The notes under the pieces are model-generated. The model did not search any database. It saw only the letters and a list, made by a program, of their open reading frames with translations, and was not told the DNA's origin. DNA of 14,462 nt from Modestobacter sp. Its GTDB lineage: Bacteria; Actinomycetota; Actinomycetes; Mycobacteriales; Geodermatophilaceae. Position 1 is the stretch's first letter, and every line of letters begins with the position of its first letter. Positions 8,109 to 14,462 of this stretch are shown here, piece by piece. A program made the translations under genes and the position numbers. Location: contig JAOPWO010000046.1 in the NCBI GenBank assembly GCA_025965635.1, positions 1-14,462 on the forward strand, read 5' to 3'.

Positions 8109-9133
8109 GCCGGCAGCGGGCTGTCGCCGTAGGCGTAGGCCGCGTTCGCGTACCGGCCGCCCTCTGCCACGCCGGGCGGGGCGATCTCGCCGAGCTGCGC
8201 AAGGTCCTCCGCCGACAGCTGCACCGCGGCCGACGCCACGTTCTCCTCCAGGTAGCTGCGCCGCTTGGTACCCGGGATGGGCACGACGTCGCCCCCCTGG
8301 GCCAGCACCCAGGCCAGCGCGAGCTGGCCGGCGCTGACGCCCCGCTCCGTGGCCATCACCCGCACCGCCTCGACCAGCCGCAGGTTGGCGGCGAACGCCT
8401 CGCCGGAGAACCGCGGGTGGTCGCGACGGAAGTCGTCCGCGGCGAAGTCGTCGGGGCTCGTGATCGCGCCGGTGAGGAAGCCGCGGCCCAGCGGGCTGAA
8501 CGGCACGATCCCGATGCCGTGCTCGCGGGCCACCGTGAGGACGGCGGCCCCACCGCCGCCGGCCGACTCGAGGTCGCGGGTCCACAGCGACCACTCGCTC
8601 TGCAGCGCGGCGATCGGGTGCACCGCGACGGCCCGGCGGATCGAGTCGGCACTGGCCTCCGACAACCCCAGGTGGCGCACCTTGCCGGCCTGCACCAGCT
8701 CGGCCATGGCGCCGACCGTGTCCTCGATCGGCACGGTCGGGTCGACCCGGTGCTGGTAGTAGAGGTCGATGACGTCCACGCCCAGCCGGCGCAGGCTGGC
8801 CTCGGCGCAGGCCCGCACGTTCGACGGGCGGCCGTCGATGTCCATGCCGCCGGAGTCGTTGCGCCGGAGCGAGAACTTGGTGGCCAGCTGGACCTCGTCG
8901 CGTCGGCCGGCGATCGCCTCACCGACCAGCTCCTCGTTGTGCCCTTCGCCGTACACGTCGGAGGTGTCGAGGAACGTGACGCCCAGGTCGAGCGCGCGGC
9001 GCACGGTGGCCAGCGACTCGACCCGGTCGGCGGGGCCGTAGGACTGGCTCATGCCCATGCAGCCGAGCCCGAGGGCGGAGACCTCCAGGCCGCCGAGGGC
9101 ACGACGGGGAACGGATGGGAGCGACTGCGTCAT
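8105..9133 (-). CDS. Aldo/keto reductase
   Basis: A 342-residue NADPH-dependent oxidoreductase of the aldo/keto reductase superfamily with a TIM-barrel fold. The catalytic tetrad is Asp56, Tyr61 (FLDTSDVYGEGHNEE), Lys86 (LATKFS) and His128 (YYQHRVDP). The NADPH-binding end is visible as IVPFSPLGRGFLTG and VPIPGTKRRSYLEENV. It resembles the YakC/IolS-type subgroup that reduces various aldehydes and ketones; the natural substrate cannot be read from the sequence. The start is ATG 9133 with CAGGAT 6 bases upstream and no Shine-Dalgarno, suggesting a leaderless transcript. It overlaps the XdhC-like gene by 4 bases, so the two form an operon. The gene end lies in a frame that continues open upstream to 9928, but the family start is clear (PRRALGGLEVSALGLGCMGMS). 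Confidence 0.93.
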   Translation of the reverse strand: MTQSLPSVPRRALGGLEVSALGLGCMGMSQSYGPADRVESLATVRRALDLGVTFLDTSDVYGEGHNEELVGEAIAGRRDEVQLATKFSLRRNDSGGMDIDGRPSNVRACAEASLRRLGVDVIDLYYQHRVDPTVPIEDTVGAMAELVQAGKVRHLGLSEASADSIRRAVAVHPIAALQSEWSLWTRDLESAGGGGAAVLTVAREHGIGIVPFSPLGRGFLTGAITSPDDFAADDFRRDHPRFSGEAFAANLRLVEAVRVMATERGVSAGQLALAWVLAQGGDVVPIPGTKRRSYLEENVASAAVQLSAEDLAQLGEIAPPGVAEGGRYANAAYAYGDSPLPA

Positions 9134-9145
9134 GCCTGCATCCTG
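9134..9145 (-). promoter_or_regulatory. Putative leaderless promoter of the aldo/keto reductase gene
   Basis: On the minus strand CAGGAT (9145 to 9140) lies 6 bases before ATG 9133. The same hexamer precedes aroA at nearly the same spacing. No Shine-Dalgarno is present between them. The space to the upstream GAF-ANTAR gene is 44 bases, so read-through from that gene is also possible. Confidence 0.4.
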
Positions 9146-9177
9146 TCCCCGGTCGCGATCGCGACGCCAGCCCGGGG

Positions 9178-9879
9178 TCAGCTGCCGCGCAGCACCCCGG
9201 TGGCGGTGAGCTCCTCGGCGATCTCCCGCAGCTTGATGTTGCTGCGCTGCGAGGCGTGGGTGAGCAGCGTGAACGCCTGCTCGGCGGTGACCTTGTAGCG
9301 CTCCATGAGGATGCCCTTGGCCTGCTCGATGACCGACCGGGACGCCATCGCCTGGCGCATGTTCGCCACGTCGGCGGTGGCGCGGTCGGCGGCTTCCGCG
9401 TTGCCGACGGCGATGGCCACGAAGGCAGCGACCTCCTCGCCCAGCTGCAGGTCGGTCGCACCGAAGGCGTCGGGGGTGCGCGCGTAGTTGTTCAGCGCCC
9501 CGATCGTCGCGCCCTGGAAGGGCAGGGGGACCGACAGCGAACTGCGCACCCCGAGCTCGGCGGCGTGCCGGGCGTAGTCCGGCCACCGCGTCTCCGTCCG
9601 CATGTCGGTGATCACGAAGAGCGAACCGGCACGCCCGGCGTCCAGGCACGGTCCGTACCCGCGCTGGTACTGGAGCTCGTCGGCGTCCATCGCCAGTTGC
9701 CCGTCGAACGCCGCGGTGAAGGTGCGCTCGTCCCGGATCAGCGTGATCGAGGTCGCCTCGGAGCCGGGCAGCGCGCGCCGCGCGATGCCGACGACCTGGT
9801 CGAGCACCTCGCGGAGCTCCCGGCCGGGCAGGACGACGCGGGCCAGCTCGCGGTGCAGGTGGACCAGGGTGTCGGTCAC
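9178..9879 (-). CDS. GAF-ANTAR domain RNA-binding regulator
   Basis: A 233-residue protein with a GAF sensor domain (about 20-165; RALPGSEATSITLIRDERTFTAAF, then GYGPCLDAGRAG and RSSLSVPLPFQGATIGALNNYA) and a C-terminal ANTAR domain (about 170-228; MRQAMASRSVIEQAKGILMERY, then FTLLTHASQRSNIKLREIAEEL). ANTAR domains bind paired RNA stem-loops in mRNA leaders and allow transcription past terminators; the GAF domain presumably senses a small ligand or redox change, unknown here. Such stand-alone GAF-ANTAR proteins are common in mycobacteria and relatives. The GTG 9879 start has an AGAGGA ribosome binding site 7 bases upstream. It is divergent from cbs. I found no convincing ANTAR target hairpin pair in the window, so its target is probably elsewhere. 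Confidence 0.93.
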   Translation of the reverse strand: MTDTLVHLHRELARVVLPGRELREVLDQVVGIARRALPGSEATSITLIRDERTFTAAFDGQLAMDADELQYQRGYGPCLDAGRAGSLFVITDMRTETRWPDYARHAAELGVRSSLSVPLPFQGATIGALNNYARTPDAFGATDLQLGEEVAAFVAIAVGNAEAADRATADVANMRQAMASRSVIEQAKGILMERYKVTAEQAFTLLTHASQRSNIKLREIAEELTATGVLRGS

Positions 9880-9935
9880 GGGGGGGTCCTCTCGGCACTG
9901 GGTGGCGTACCGCTGGCTCGACGGTCACCCGTCGC

Positions 9936-9961
9936 GGTTGCCCGCAGTCCTACCAGGGTAG
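9936..9961 (+). promoter_or_regulatory. Possible SigB/SigF-type promoter upstream of cbs
   Basis: GGTT (9936-9939), 16 bases, then GGGTAG (9956-9961) resembles the general stress sigma factor pattern GTTT-N14..16-GGGTA(T) of actinobacteria. It points toward cbs and would give a leader of roughly 110 bases to GTG 10083. The other direction, toward the GAF-ANTAR gene, shows no equally good match. Confidence 0.35.
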
Positions 9962-10031
9962 TAGCACCGGTTCTCCGCAGGACCGCGGGCGGCGGGCACC
10001 CCACGGCACGGACCGGCACCCCGGCGTCTGG

Positions 10032-10077
10032 TGGGATGGTCCGGTGACAGGCGCCGCCGACCGGCGTCGACAGGAGG
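10032..10077 (+). promoter_or_regulatory. cbs proximal -10-like element and ribosome binding site
   Basis: TGGGAT (10032-10037) lies 6 bases before an in-frame GTG at 10044, and AGGAGG (10072-10077) lies 5 bases before GTG 10083. The strong Shine-Dalgarno decides the start at 10083; the first element could set the transcript start, or allow a longer leaderless form. Confidence 0.4.
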
Positions 10078-10082
10078 CCGCA

Positions 10083-11480
10083 GTGCAGTACGCCGAGTCC
10101 GTCGTCGAGCTGATCGGCGACACCCCGCTGGTCCGGCTGAACTCCGTCACCGGGCACCTGGGCCCCGACGCGCCGCTGGTGCTGGCCAAGGTCGAGTACC
10201 TGAACCCGGGCGGTTCGGTGAAGGACCGGATCGCCCTGCGGATGATCGAGGCCGCCGAGGAGTCCGGCGAACTCCGGCCCGGCGGCACGATCATCGAGCC
10301 GACCAGCGGGAACACCGGCATCGGTCTGGCGATCGTGGCCCAGACGCGCGGCTACACGTGCATCTTCGTCTGCCCCGACAAGGTCGGCCAGGAGAAGATC
10401 AACGTGCTGAAGGCCTACGGCGCCGAGGTGCACGTCTGCCCCACCGCCGTCGACCCGGCCGACCCGCGCTCGTACTACTCCGTCTCCGACCGGCTGGCCA
10501 GGGAGACCGTCGGCGGCTGGAAGGCCGACCAGTACTCGAACGCGAACAACCCGCGTTCGCACTACGAGACCACCGGCCCGGAGATCTGGTCGCAGACCGA
10601 CGGCCGGATCACCCACTTCGTCACCGGCGCGGGCACCGGCGGCACCATCTCCGGCGTCGGCCGCTACCTCAAGGAGGCCAGCGGGGGCCGGGTGCAGGTC
10701 ATCGGCGCAGACCCGGAGGGCTCGGTCTACTCCGGCGGCACCGGCCGGCCCTACCTGGTCGAGGGGGTCGGCGAGGACTTCTGGCCCGACGCCTACGACC
10801 GCACCATCGCCGACGAGATCGTCCCGGTCTCCGACGGCGACTCCTTCGCCATGACCCGCCGCCTGGCCCGCGAGGAGGGCCTGCTGGTCGGCGGGTCGTG
10901 CGGGATGGCGGTCGTCGCCGCGCTCCGCGTGGCCGAGCGGCTCACCGCGGACGACGTCCTGGTGGTGCTGCTGCCCGACGGCGGCCGCGGCTACCTCAAC
11001 AAGATCTTCAACGACGAGTGGATGTCCGACTACGGCTTCCTCGACGCCGGCGGCGGCGAAACCGTCGGCGAGCTGCTCGACGCCAAGTCCGGGAGCACGC
11101 CGACGCTGGTGCACACCCACCCGAACGAGACGGTCCGGGATGCGATCGACATCCTCCGCGAGTACGGCGTCAGCCAGCTGCCGGTGGTCCGTGCCGAGCC
11201 ACCGGTGACCGCCGGCGAGGTCGTCGGCTCGGTGGCCGAGAAGGCACTGCTGGACCTGCTGTTCACCGGCCGGGCGACGCTCTCCGACCCGGTCGAGCGG
11301 CACATGTCCGAGCCGCTGCCCATCATCGGCTCCGGTGAGCGGGTGGCCACCGCGGTGAGCGCCCTCGGCTCGGCCGACGCGCTGCTCGTGCACGTGGACG
11401 GCAAGCCGGCCGGCGTCGTCACCCGGCAGGACGTCCTCGGCCACCTGGTCGGGCTGCCGGCGCCTACGGTGCAGTCGTGA
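10083..11480 (+). CDS. cbs: Cystathionine beta-synthase
   Basis: A 465-residue PLP enzyme that condenses serine (or O-acetylserine) with homocysteine to cystathionine. Residues ~1-320 are the PLP fold: ELIGDTPLVRLNSV, YLNPGGSVKDR (PLP lysine Lys47), PTSGNTGIGLA and TGAGTGGTISGVGRYLKE. The C-terminal part carries two CBS domains (about 340-405 and 405-462; HPNETVRDAIDILREYGVSQLPVV and GSADALLVHVDGKPAGVVTRQDVLGHLVG). Length and domain order match M. tuberculosis Rv1077 (464 residues). No heme-binding N-terminus is present, as in other bacterial enzymes. GTG 10083 is chosen for its strong Shine-Dalgarno and family fit; an in-frame GTG at 10044 would add 13 residues. Its stop overlaps the metB start by GTGA, so the two are coupled. 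Confidence 0.95.
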   Translation: MQYAESVVELIGDTPLVRLNSVTGHLGPDAPLVLAKVEYLNPGGSVKDRIALRMIEAAEESGELRPGGTIIEPTSGNTGIGLAIVAQTRGYTCIFVCPDKVGQEKINVLKAYGAEVHVCPTAVDPADPRSYYSVSDRLARETVGGWKADQYSNANNPRSHYETTGPEIWSQTDGRITHFVTGAGTGGTISGVGRYLKEASGGRVQVIGADPEGSVYSGGTGRPYLVEGVGEDFWPDAYDRTIADEIVPVSDGDSFAMTRRLAREEGLLVGGSCGMAVVAALRVAERLTADDVLVVLLPDGGRGYLNKIFNDEWMSDYGFLDAGGGETVGELLDAKSGSTPTLVHTHPNETVRDAIDILREYGVSQLPVVRAEPPVTAGEVVGSVAEKALLDLLFTGRATLSDPVERHMSEPLPIIGSGERVATAVSALGSADALLVHVDGKPAGVVTRQDVLGHLVGLPAPTVQS

Positions 11481-12649
11481 ACCGGCGAGCAGGCGAGCAG
11501 GGGTTCAACACGCGAGCCATCCACGCCGGGCAGGAGCCCGACCCGGCGACCGGCGCGGTGATCCCCCCGCTGCACCTGACCACGACCTACAAGCAGGACG
11601 GCGTGGGCGGGCTGCGCGGCGGCTACGAGTACAGCCGCAGCGGCAACCCGACCCGCACCGCGCTGCAGGAGGCGCTCGCGGCGCTCGAGCAGGGCAGCAC
11701 CGGGCTGGCATTCGCCTCCGGCCTGGCCGCCGAGGACACCCTGCTGCGCACCGTGTGCCGACCGGGTGACCAGATCGTGCTGGGCGGCGACGCCTACGGC
11801 GGCACCTTCCGGCTGATCTCCACGGTGCTCGAGCCGTGGGGGGTGTCCTACCGGCCGGTCGACCTCAACGACCTGGACGCTGTCCGGGACGCCGTCGCGC
11901 CGGAGACCACCCGGGTCGTCTGGTGCGAGACGCCGACCAACCCGCTGCTCAACGTGGCCGACATCGCCGTGCTGGCCGAGATCGCGCACGCCGCGGGCAC
12001 TCTGCTCGTCGTCGACAACACCTTCGCCTCGCCCTACCTGCAGCAGCCGCTGACCCTGGGGGCCGACGTCGTCGTCCACTCGACGACCAAGTACCTGGGC
12101 GGGCACTCCGACGTGGTCGGCGGCGCGCTGGTCGTCGCCGACGCCGAGCTCGGTGAGCTGCTGGCGTACCACCAGAACGCGATGGGCGCGGTCAACGGCC
12201 CCTTCGACGCCTGGCTGGTGCTGCGCGGCATCAAGACCCTCGGCGTCCGGATGGACCGGCACGGGCAGAACGCCGCCCGGATCGCCGAGTGGCTGCTGGA
12301 GCACCCCGCCGTCGGCGACGTCCTCTACCCGGGGCTCCCGCAGCACCGGAACCACGAGATCGCGGCGAAGCAGATGTCCGGCTTCGGCGGGATGCTCTCG
12401 TTCCGGCTCCGCGGCGGGGAGGAGGCGGCGCTCCGGGTGTGCGGGCGGGCGGAGCTGTTCACGCTGGCGGAGTCGCTCGGCGGGGTCGAGTCGCTCATCG
12501 AGCACCCGCACCGGATGACCCACGCCAGCGCCGCCGGCTCGCCGCTCGAGGTCCCCGCCGACCTGGTCCGGCTGTCGGTCGGCATCGAGGACATAGACGA
12601 CCTGATCTCCGATCTCGATCAGGCGCTGGGCTCGCTCACGGAGCGGTGA
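11477..12649 (+). CDS. metB: Cystathionine gamma-synthase (or gamma-lyase), MetB family
   Basis: A 390-residue PLP enzyme of the Cys/Met metabolism family. Signatures are FNTRAIHAGQEPD at the N-terminus, YEYSRSGNPTR, FASGLAAED, VDNTFASPYLQQPL, HSTTKYLGGHSDV with the PLP lysine Lys205, and SLGGVESLIEHP. It resembles M. tuberculosis Rv1079 (MetB), which makes cystathionine from an activated homoserine and cysteine; members of this family often also act as gamma-lyases. Pairing with cbs suggests reverse transsulfuration (homocysteine to cysteine) is likely, so the direction in vivo cannot be settled from sequence. GTG 11477 overlaps the cbs stop by 4 bases. The last 14 bases overlap the end of the convergent methionine aminopeptidase gene. 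Confidence 0.92.
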   Translation: MNRRAGEQGFNTRAIHAGQEPDPATGAVIPPLHLTTTYKQDGVGGLRGGYEYSRSGNPTRTALQEALAALEQGSTGLAFASGLAAEDTLLRTVCRPGDQIVLGGDAYGGTFRLISTVLEPWGVSYRPVDLNDLDAVRDAVAPETTRVVWCETPTNPLLNVADIAVLAEIAHAAGTLLVVDNTFASPYLQQPLTLGADVVVHSTTKYLGGHSDVVGGALVVADAELGELLAYHQNAMGAVNGPFDAWLVLRGIKTLGVRMDRHGQNAARIAEWLLEHPAVGDVLYPGLPQHRNHEIAAKQMSGFGGMLSFRLRGGEEAALRVCGRAELFTLAESLGGVESLIEHPHRMTHASAAGSPLEVPADLVRLSVGIEDIDDLISDLDQALGSLTER

Positions 12650-13403
12650 GGATCCGGGGGCCCTCCTCGGTGACCGCGACCGTGTGCTCCACGTGCGCGG
12701 CGCGGCTGCCGTCGGCGCTGCGCAGCGTCCAGCCGTCGGCGTCGACCCGGTAGTCGTCGCCGCCGCCGGCGAGGAACCACGGCTCGATGGCGATGACCAG
12801 CCCGGCGCGCAGCGGCACGCCGCGGCCGGGACGGCCCTCGTTGGGCACGTGCGGCGCCTCGTGCATCGTGCGGCCCACCCCGTGGCCGCCCTGGTCGGTG
12901 TTGATGCCGCAGCCGCCGGCGCGGCCCACGGCGGCGATCGCCGCCGAGATGTCGCCGACCCGGTTCCCGGGCACCGCCGCGGCGATCCCGGCCTGCAGCG
13001 CTCGCGTCGTGGTGTCGACGAGCTGCAGGTCCTCCGGTCGTGGCGTGCCGACCGGGAACGTGACGGCCGCATCCCCCACCCAGCCGCCGAGCGTGGCACC
13101 GGCGTCGACGCTGAGCAGGTCGCCGTCCTCGAGCGGGTACGGCGTCGGGATGCCGTGCAGCGCGACGTCGTTGACCGACAGACAGACGACGCCCGGGAAC
13201 GGCGGTGTGGTCGGCAGCGGCGCGTACCCGAGGAACGGGGAGGTGGCGCCGGCGTCGGCGAGGACGTCGCGGGCCACCTCGTCGAGCTGGGTCAGCCGGA
13301 CACCAGGCGCCGCGGCGGCCCGGACGGCGGCGAGCATCCGCGCCACGACGGCGCCGGCGGCCCGCATCGCGTCCAGCTCACCGGGGGTGCGCAGCTCGAT
13401 CAC
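12636..13403 (-). CDS. map: Methionine aminopeptidase, type I
   Basis: A 255-residue metalloprotease that removes N-terminal Met from new proteins. The five metal ligands are seen: Asp100 and Asp111 (SVDAGATLGGWVGDAAVTF), His174 (GGHGVGRTMHE), Glu207 (IAIEPWFL) and Glu239 (HVEHTVAVT); substrate-site His83 lies in NDVALHGIP. There is no SH3-type zinc-finger N-terminal extension, so it is the short type Ia form. GTG 13403 has AGGAG 5 bases upstream. Actinobacteria usually carry two map genes, one with secY-adk; this one, away from ribosomal genes, is probably the second copy. It is convergent with metB (14-base overlap) and divergent from a small XRE regulator that may control it. Confidence 0.94.
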   Translation of the reverse strand: MIELRTPGELDAMRAAGAVVARMLAAVRAAAAPGVRLTQLDEVARDVLADAGATSPFLGYAPLPTTPPFPGVVCLSVNDVALHGIPTPYPLEDGDLLSVDAGATLGGWVGDAAVTFPVGTPRPEDLQLVDTTTRALQAGIAAAVPGNRVGDISAAIAAVGRAGGCGINTDQGGHGVGRTMHEAPHVPNEGRPGRGVPLRAGLVIAIEPWFLAGGGDDYRVDADGWTLRSADGSRAAHVEHTVAVTEEGPRILTAP

Positions 13404-13421
13404 GGTCTCTCCTCTGGGCGG

Positions 13422-13450
13422 TATGACAATCCCGGTATTACTATCACGCC
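13422..13450. promoter_or_regulatory. Map/XRE divergent promoter with palindromic operator
   Basis: In this short AT-rich stretch the imperfect palindrome AATCCCGGTATT (13428-13439, AATnCCGGnATT) overlaps the first base of TACTAT (13439-13444). TACTAT lies 6 bases before the XRE start at 13451 and is the best -10-like hexamer in the window. A repressor bound at the palindrome could block both divergent genes. A specific -35 was not found. Confidence 0.5.
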
Positions 13451-13720
13451 ATGGTCCGCCCCCCGCTGAGCCCCCAGGAGCGCGAGCGGGGCCGCCGGCT
13501 CGGCGCCCTGCTCCGCGCCGCCCGCGGTCCGCGCACCCTCGGTGAGATCGCCGCGGCGTCTGGGGTGAGCCTCGAGGCACTGCGCAAGATCGAGTCCGGC
13601 CGGGTGCCGATGCCGGCCTTCTTCACCGTCGCCGCGCTCGCCCGCGTGCTCGACCTGCCGCTCGACGAGCTGGCCGCCGACCTGACCGCCCCCGCCGCCG
13701 GGACGGCCCTCACCGCCTAG
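13451..13720 (+). CDS. Small XRE-family helix-turn-helix regulator
   Basis: An 89-residue DNA-binding protein. Residues 29-52 (TLGEIAAASGVSLEALRKIESGR) form a classic XRE/Cro-CI helix-turn-helix, followed by VPMPAFFTVAALARVLDLPLDELAADL, which completes the five-helix domain. There is no ligand-binding or dimerisation domain beyond it, only a short Ala-rich tail. The ATG 13451 start has no Shine-Dalgarno and TACTAT at 13439-13444, so the mRNA is probably leaderless. It is divergent from map with 47 bases between starts. By analogy with other small XRE proteins it may repress its own gene and map; the target is not proven. A toxin partner is not seen. Confidence 0.9.
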   Translation: MVRPPLSPQERERGRRLGALLRAARGPRTLGEIAAASGVSLEALRKIESGRVPMPAFFTVAALARVLDLPLDELAADLTAPAAGTALTA

Positions 13721-13730
13721 CTCCCTCCGG

Positions 13731-13736
13731 TAGACA
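13731..13736 (+). promoter_or_regulatory. Putative leaderless promoter of the glycosyltransferase gene
   Basis: TAGACA ends 6 bases before GTG 13743; there is no Shine-Dalgarno. This matches the spacing seen for the XRE and reductase genes. The XRE stop is only 22 bases upstream of the GTG, so read-through is also possible. Confidence 0.35.
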
Positions 13737-13742
13737 CCAGGG

Positions 13743-14462
13743 GTGCAGCGGGTCACCGTCGTCATCGCGACCCGGGACCGCCGGGCGTCGCTGCTGCGCT
13801 CACTGGCCCGGCTCGACGTCCCCGGTGGCCCGCCGGTGGTCGTGGTCGACAACGGCTCCGGCGACGGCACCGCGGACGCCGTCCGGTCCGTCCATCCGCA
13901 GGTGACCGTCCTCGAGCTGCCGGCCAACGCCGGCGCGGCCGCGCGTACCGACGGCGTGCGGGCCGCGGCCACTCCCCACGTGGCGCTCGCCGACGACGAC
14001 TCCTGGTGGCAGCCCGGCGCGCTCTACCGGGCCGCCGACCTGCTCGAGGCCCACCCCGCGGTCGCCGTGGTGGTGGCCCAGGTCCGGATGGCCCGCGACG
14101 GCTCGCTCGACGCGGTGTCGGTCAAGCACCGGGCCGCCGTGCTCGGCCACTCCCCCGGCGCCCCGGGGCCCGACGTCCTCAGTTTTCCGGCGTTCGCGGC
14201 CGTCGTCCGGCGCGAGGCGTACCTGGCGGTCGGCGGTTTCTCCCCGCTGCTGTTCTTCGGCGGTGAGGAGCACCTGCTCGCCCTGGACCTGGCAGCCGCC
14301 GGCTGGCAGCTCGTCCACGTCGAGGAGCTGCTCGCCTGGCACGACCCGGCCGGGCCGGACCGGCCTTCCCCGGCGCGCTGGGCGCAGCAGTCCCGCAACG
14401 ACCTGCTGGTCGACTGGCTGCGCCGGCCGCTGCCGGTCGCCCTGGCGGGCACCGCGCGGCTG
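13743..14462 (+). CDS. Family 2 glycosyltransferase, C-terminally cut by the window end
   Basis: 240 residues are visible and the frame is still open at the last base. The N-terminus RVTVVIATRDRRASLLRSL, then VVVVDNGSGDGT, ANAGAAARTDGV and LADDDSWWQPGAL (Asp84-Asp86), is the GT-A fold of family 2 transferases, which pass a sugar from a nucleotide donor. FSPLLFFGGEEHLLALDLAAAGW and HVEELLAWHDP near the visible end match the acceptor-side motif (ED-like GGEEH) and a following His. No signal peptide or membrane segment is present in the visible part. Donor and acceptor cannot be read from sequence; cell-envelope or exopolysaccharide work is typical. GTG 13743 is chosen from the leaderless -10 pattern and the immediate family start. 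Confidence 0.9.
   Translation, partial: MQRVTVVIATRDRRASLLRSLARLDVPGGPPVVVVDNGSGDGTADAVRSVHPQVTVLELPANAGAAARTDGVRAAATPHVALADDDSWWQPGALYRAADLLEAHPAVAVVVAQVRMARDGSLDAVSVKHRAAVLGHSPGAPGPDVLSFPAFAAVVRREAYLAVGGFSPLLFFGGEEHLLALDLAAAGWQLVHVEELLAWHDPAGPDRPSPARWAQQSRNDLLVDWLRRPLPVALAGTARL

Noticed and set aside
8109..8594. An N-terminal extension of the XdhC-like protein that would supply its missing domain
   Set aside because: The extension reads through the aldo/keto reductase gene in another frame, is low-complexity and shows no XdhC/CoxI motif. The GTG at 8108 overlapping the reductase stop is the natural start.
9134..9928. Reductase reading frame open upstream to 9928, as if fused to another protein
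   Set aside because: The upstream part is out of frame with the clear GAF-ANTAR gene on the same strand and is Arg/Pro-rich. The family start MTQSLPSVPRRALGG is at 9133.
9969..9984. Hairpin GGTTC-TCCGCA-GGACC with a six-base loop upstream of cbs, considered as an ANTAR target
   Set aside because: ANTAR targets are pairs of hexaloop hairpins with A at loop position 1 and G at position 4. This loop starts with T, the stem has a wobble, and no second hairpin follows.
11030..13099. A 689-codon minus-strand open frame across cbs, metB and part of map
   Set aside because: It crosses three well-identified genes and its translation is Arg/Pro/Gly/Ala-rich low-complexity sequence without domains. 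It is a compositional shadow.

Overview
The window is compact, very GC-rich chromosomal DNA in which almost every third codon position is G or C and nearly all sequence is coding. Several proteins resemble Mycobacterium tuberculosis proteins (SRAP, AroA, RsgA, HisN, GabD1, Cbs, MetB). The window therefore comes from a high-GC actinobacterium. A free-living soil or rock actinobacterium such as a Geodermatophilaceae member is plausible, but that family assignment is inference. I see no tRNA, rRNA, CRISPR array, transposase, integrase or phage gene. No gap between genes exceeds about 210 bases.

Layout. The left edge holds the start of a membrane-embedded spermidine-synthase-like protein and an SRAP-domain DNA-protein crosslink protein, both on the minus strand. 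Divergent from SRAP is a GabD1-type succinate-semialdehyde dehydrogenase, closed by a strong hairpin, then a DUF1905/YdeI-type small protein. Next come aroA (EPSP synthase) and rsgA (ribosome-assembly GTPase) on the plus strand. After a convergent double hairpin there is a minus-strand ArsR-type regulator with a DUF2087 domain, a divergent 60-residue DUF2795 protein, and hisN (histidinol-phosphatase). SRAP, aroA and rsgA are neighbours in mycobacteria too, so the left half looks like an ancestral actinobacterial neighbourhood with a few genes inserted.

The middle minus-strand block is a small basic protein of unknown role, a stand-alone XdhC-type Rossmann protein translationally coupled to an aldo/keto reductase, and a GAF-ANTAR RNA-binding regulator. 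Divergent from the last is a cbs-metB operon (cysteine and methionine transsulfuration) with a 4-base GTGA overlap. metB overlaps tail to tail with a type I methionine aminopeptidase gene on the minus strand. A small XRE-type repressor gene diverges from the aminopeptidase gene, with an AT-rich palindrome between them. The window ends inside a family 2 glycosyltransferase.

Regulatory reading. Several genes have a -10-like hexamer only 6 to 8 bases before the start codon and no Shine-Dalgarno, which suggests leaderless transcripts. Most of the region is housekeeping: aromatic amino acid, histidine, cysteine and methionine metabolism, ribosome assembly and DNA repair. I did not find a convincing novel multi-gene system. 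The most interesting points are small: the XRE/MetAP control region, the degenerate XdhC Rossmann protein coupled to a reductase, and a terminator-like hairpin ending at the hisN stop codon.
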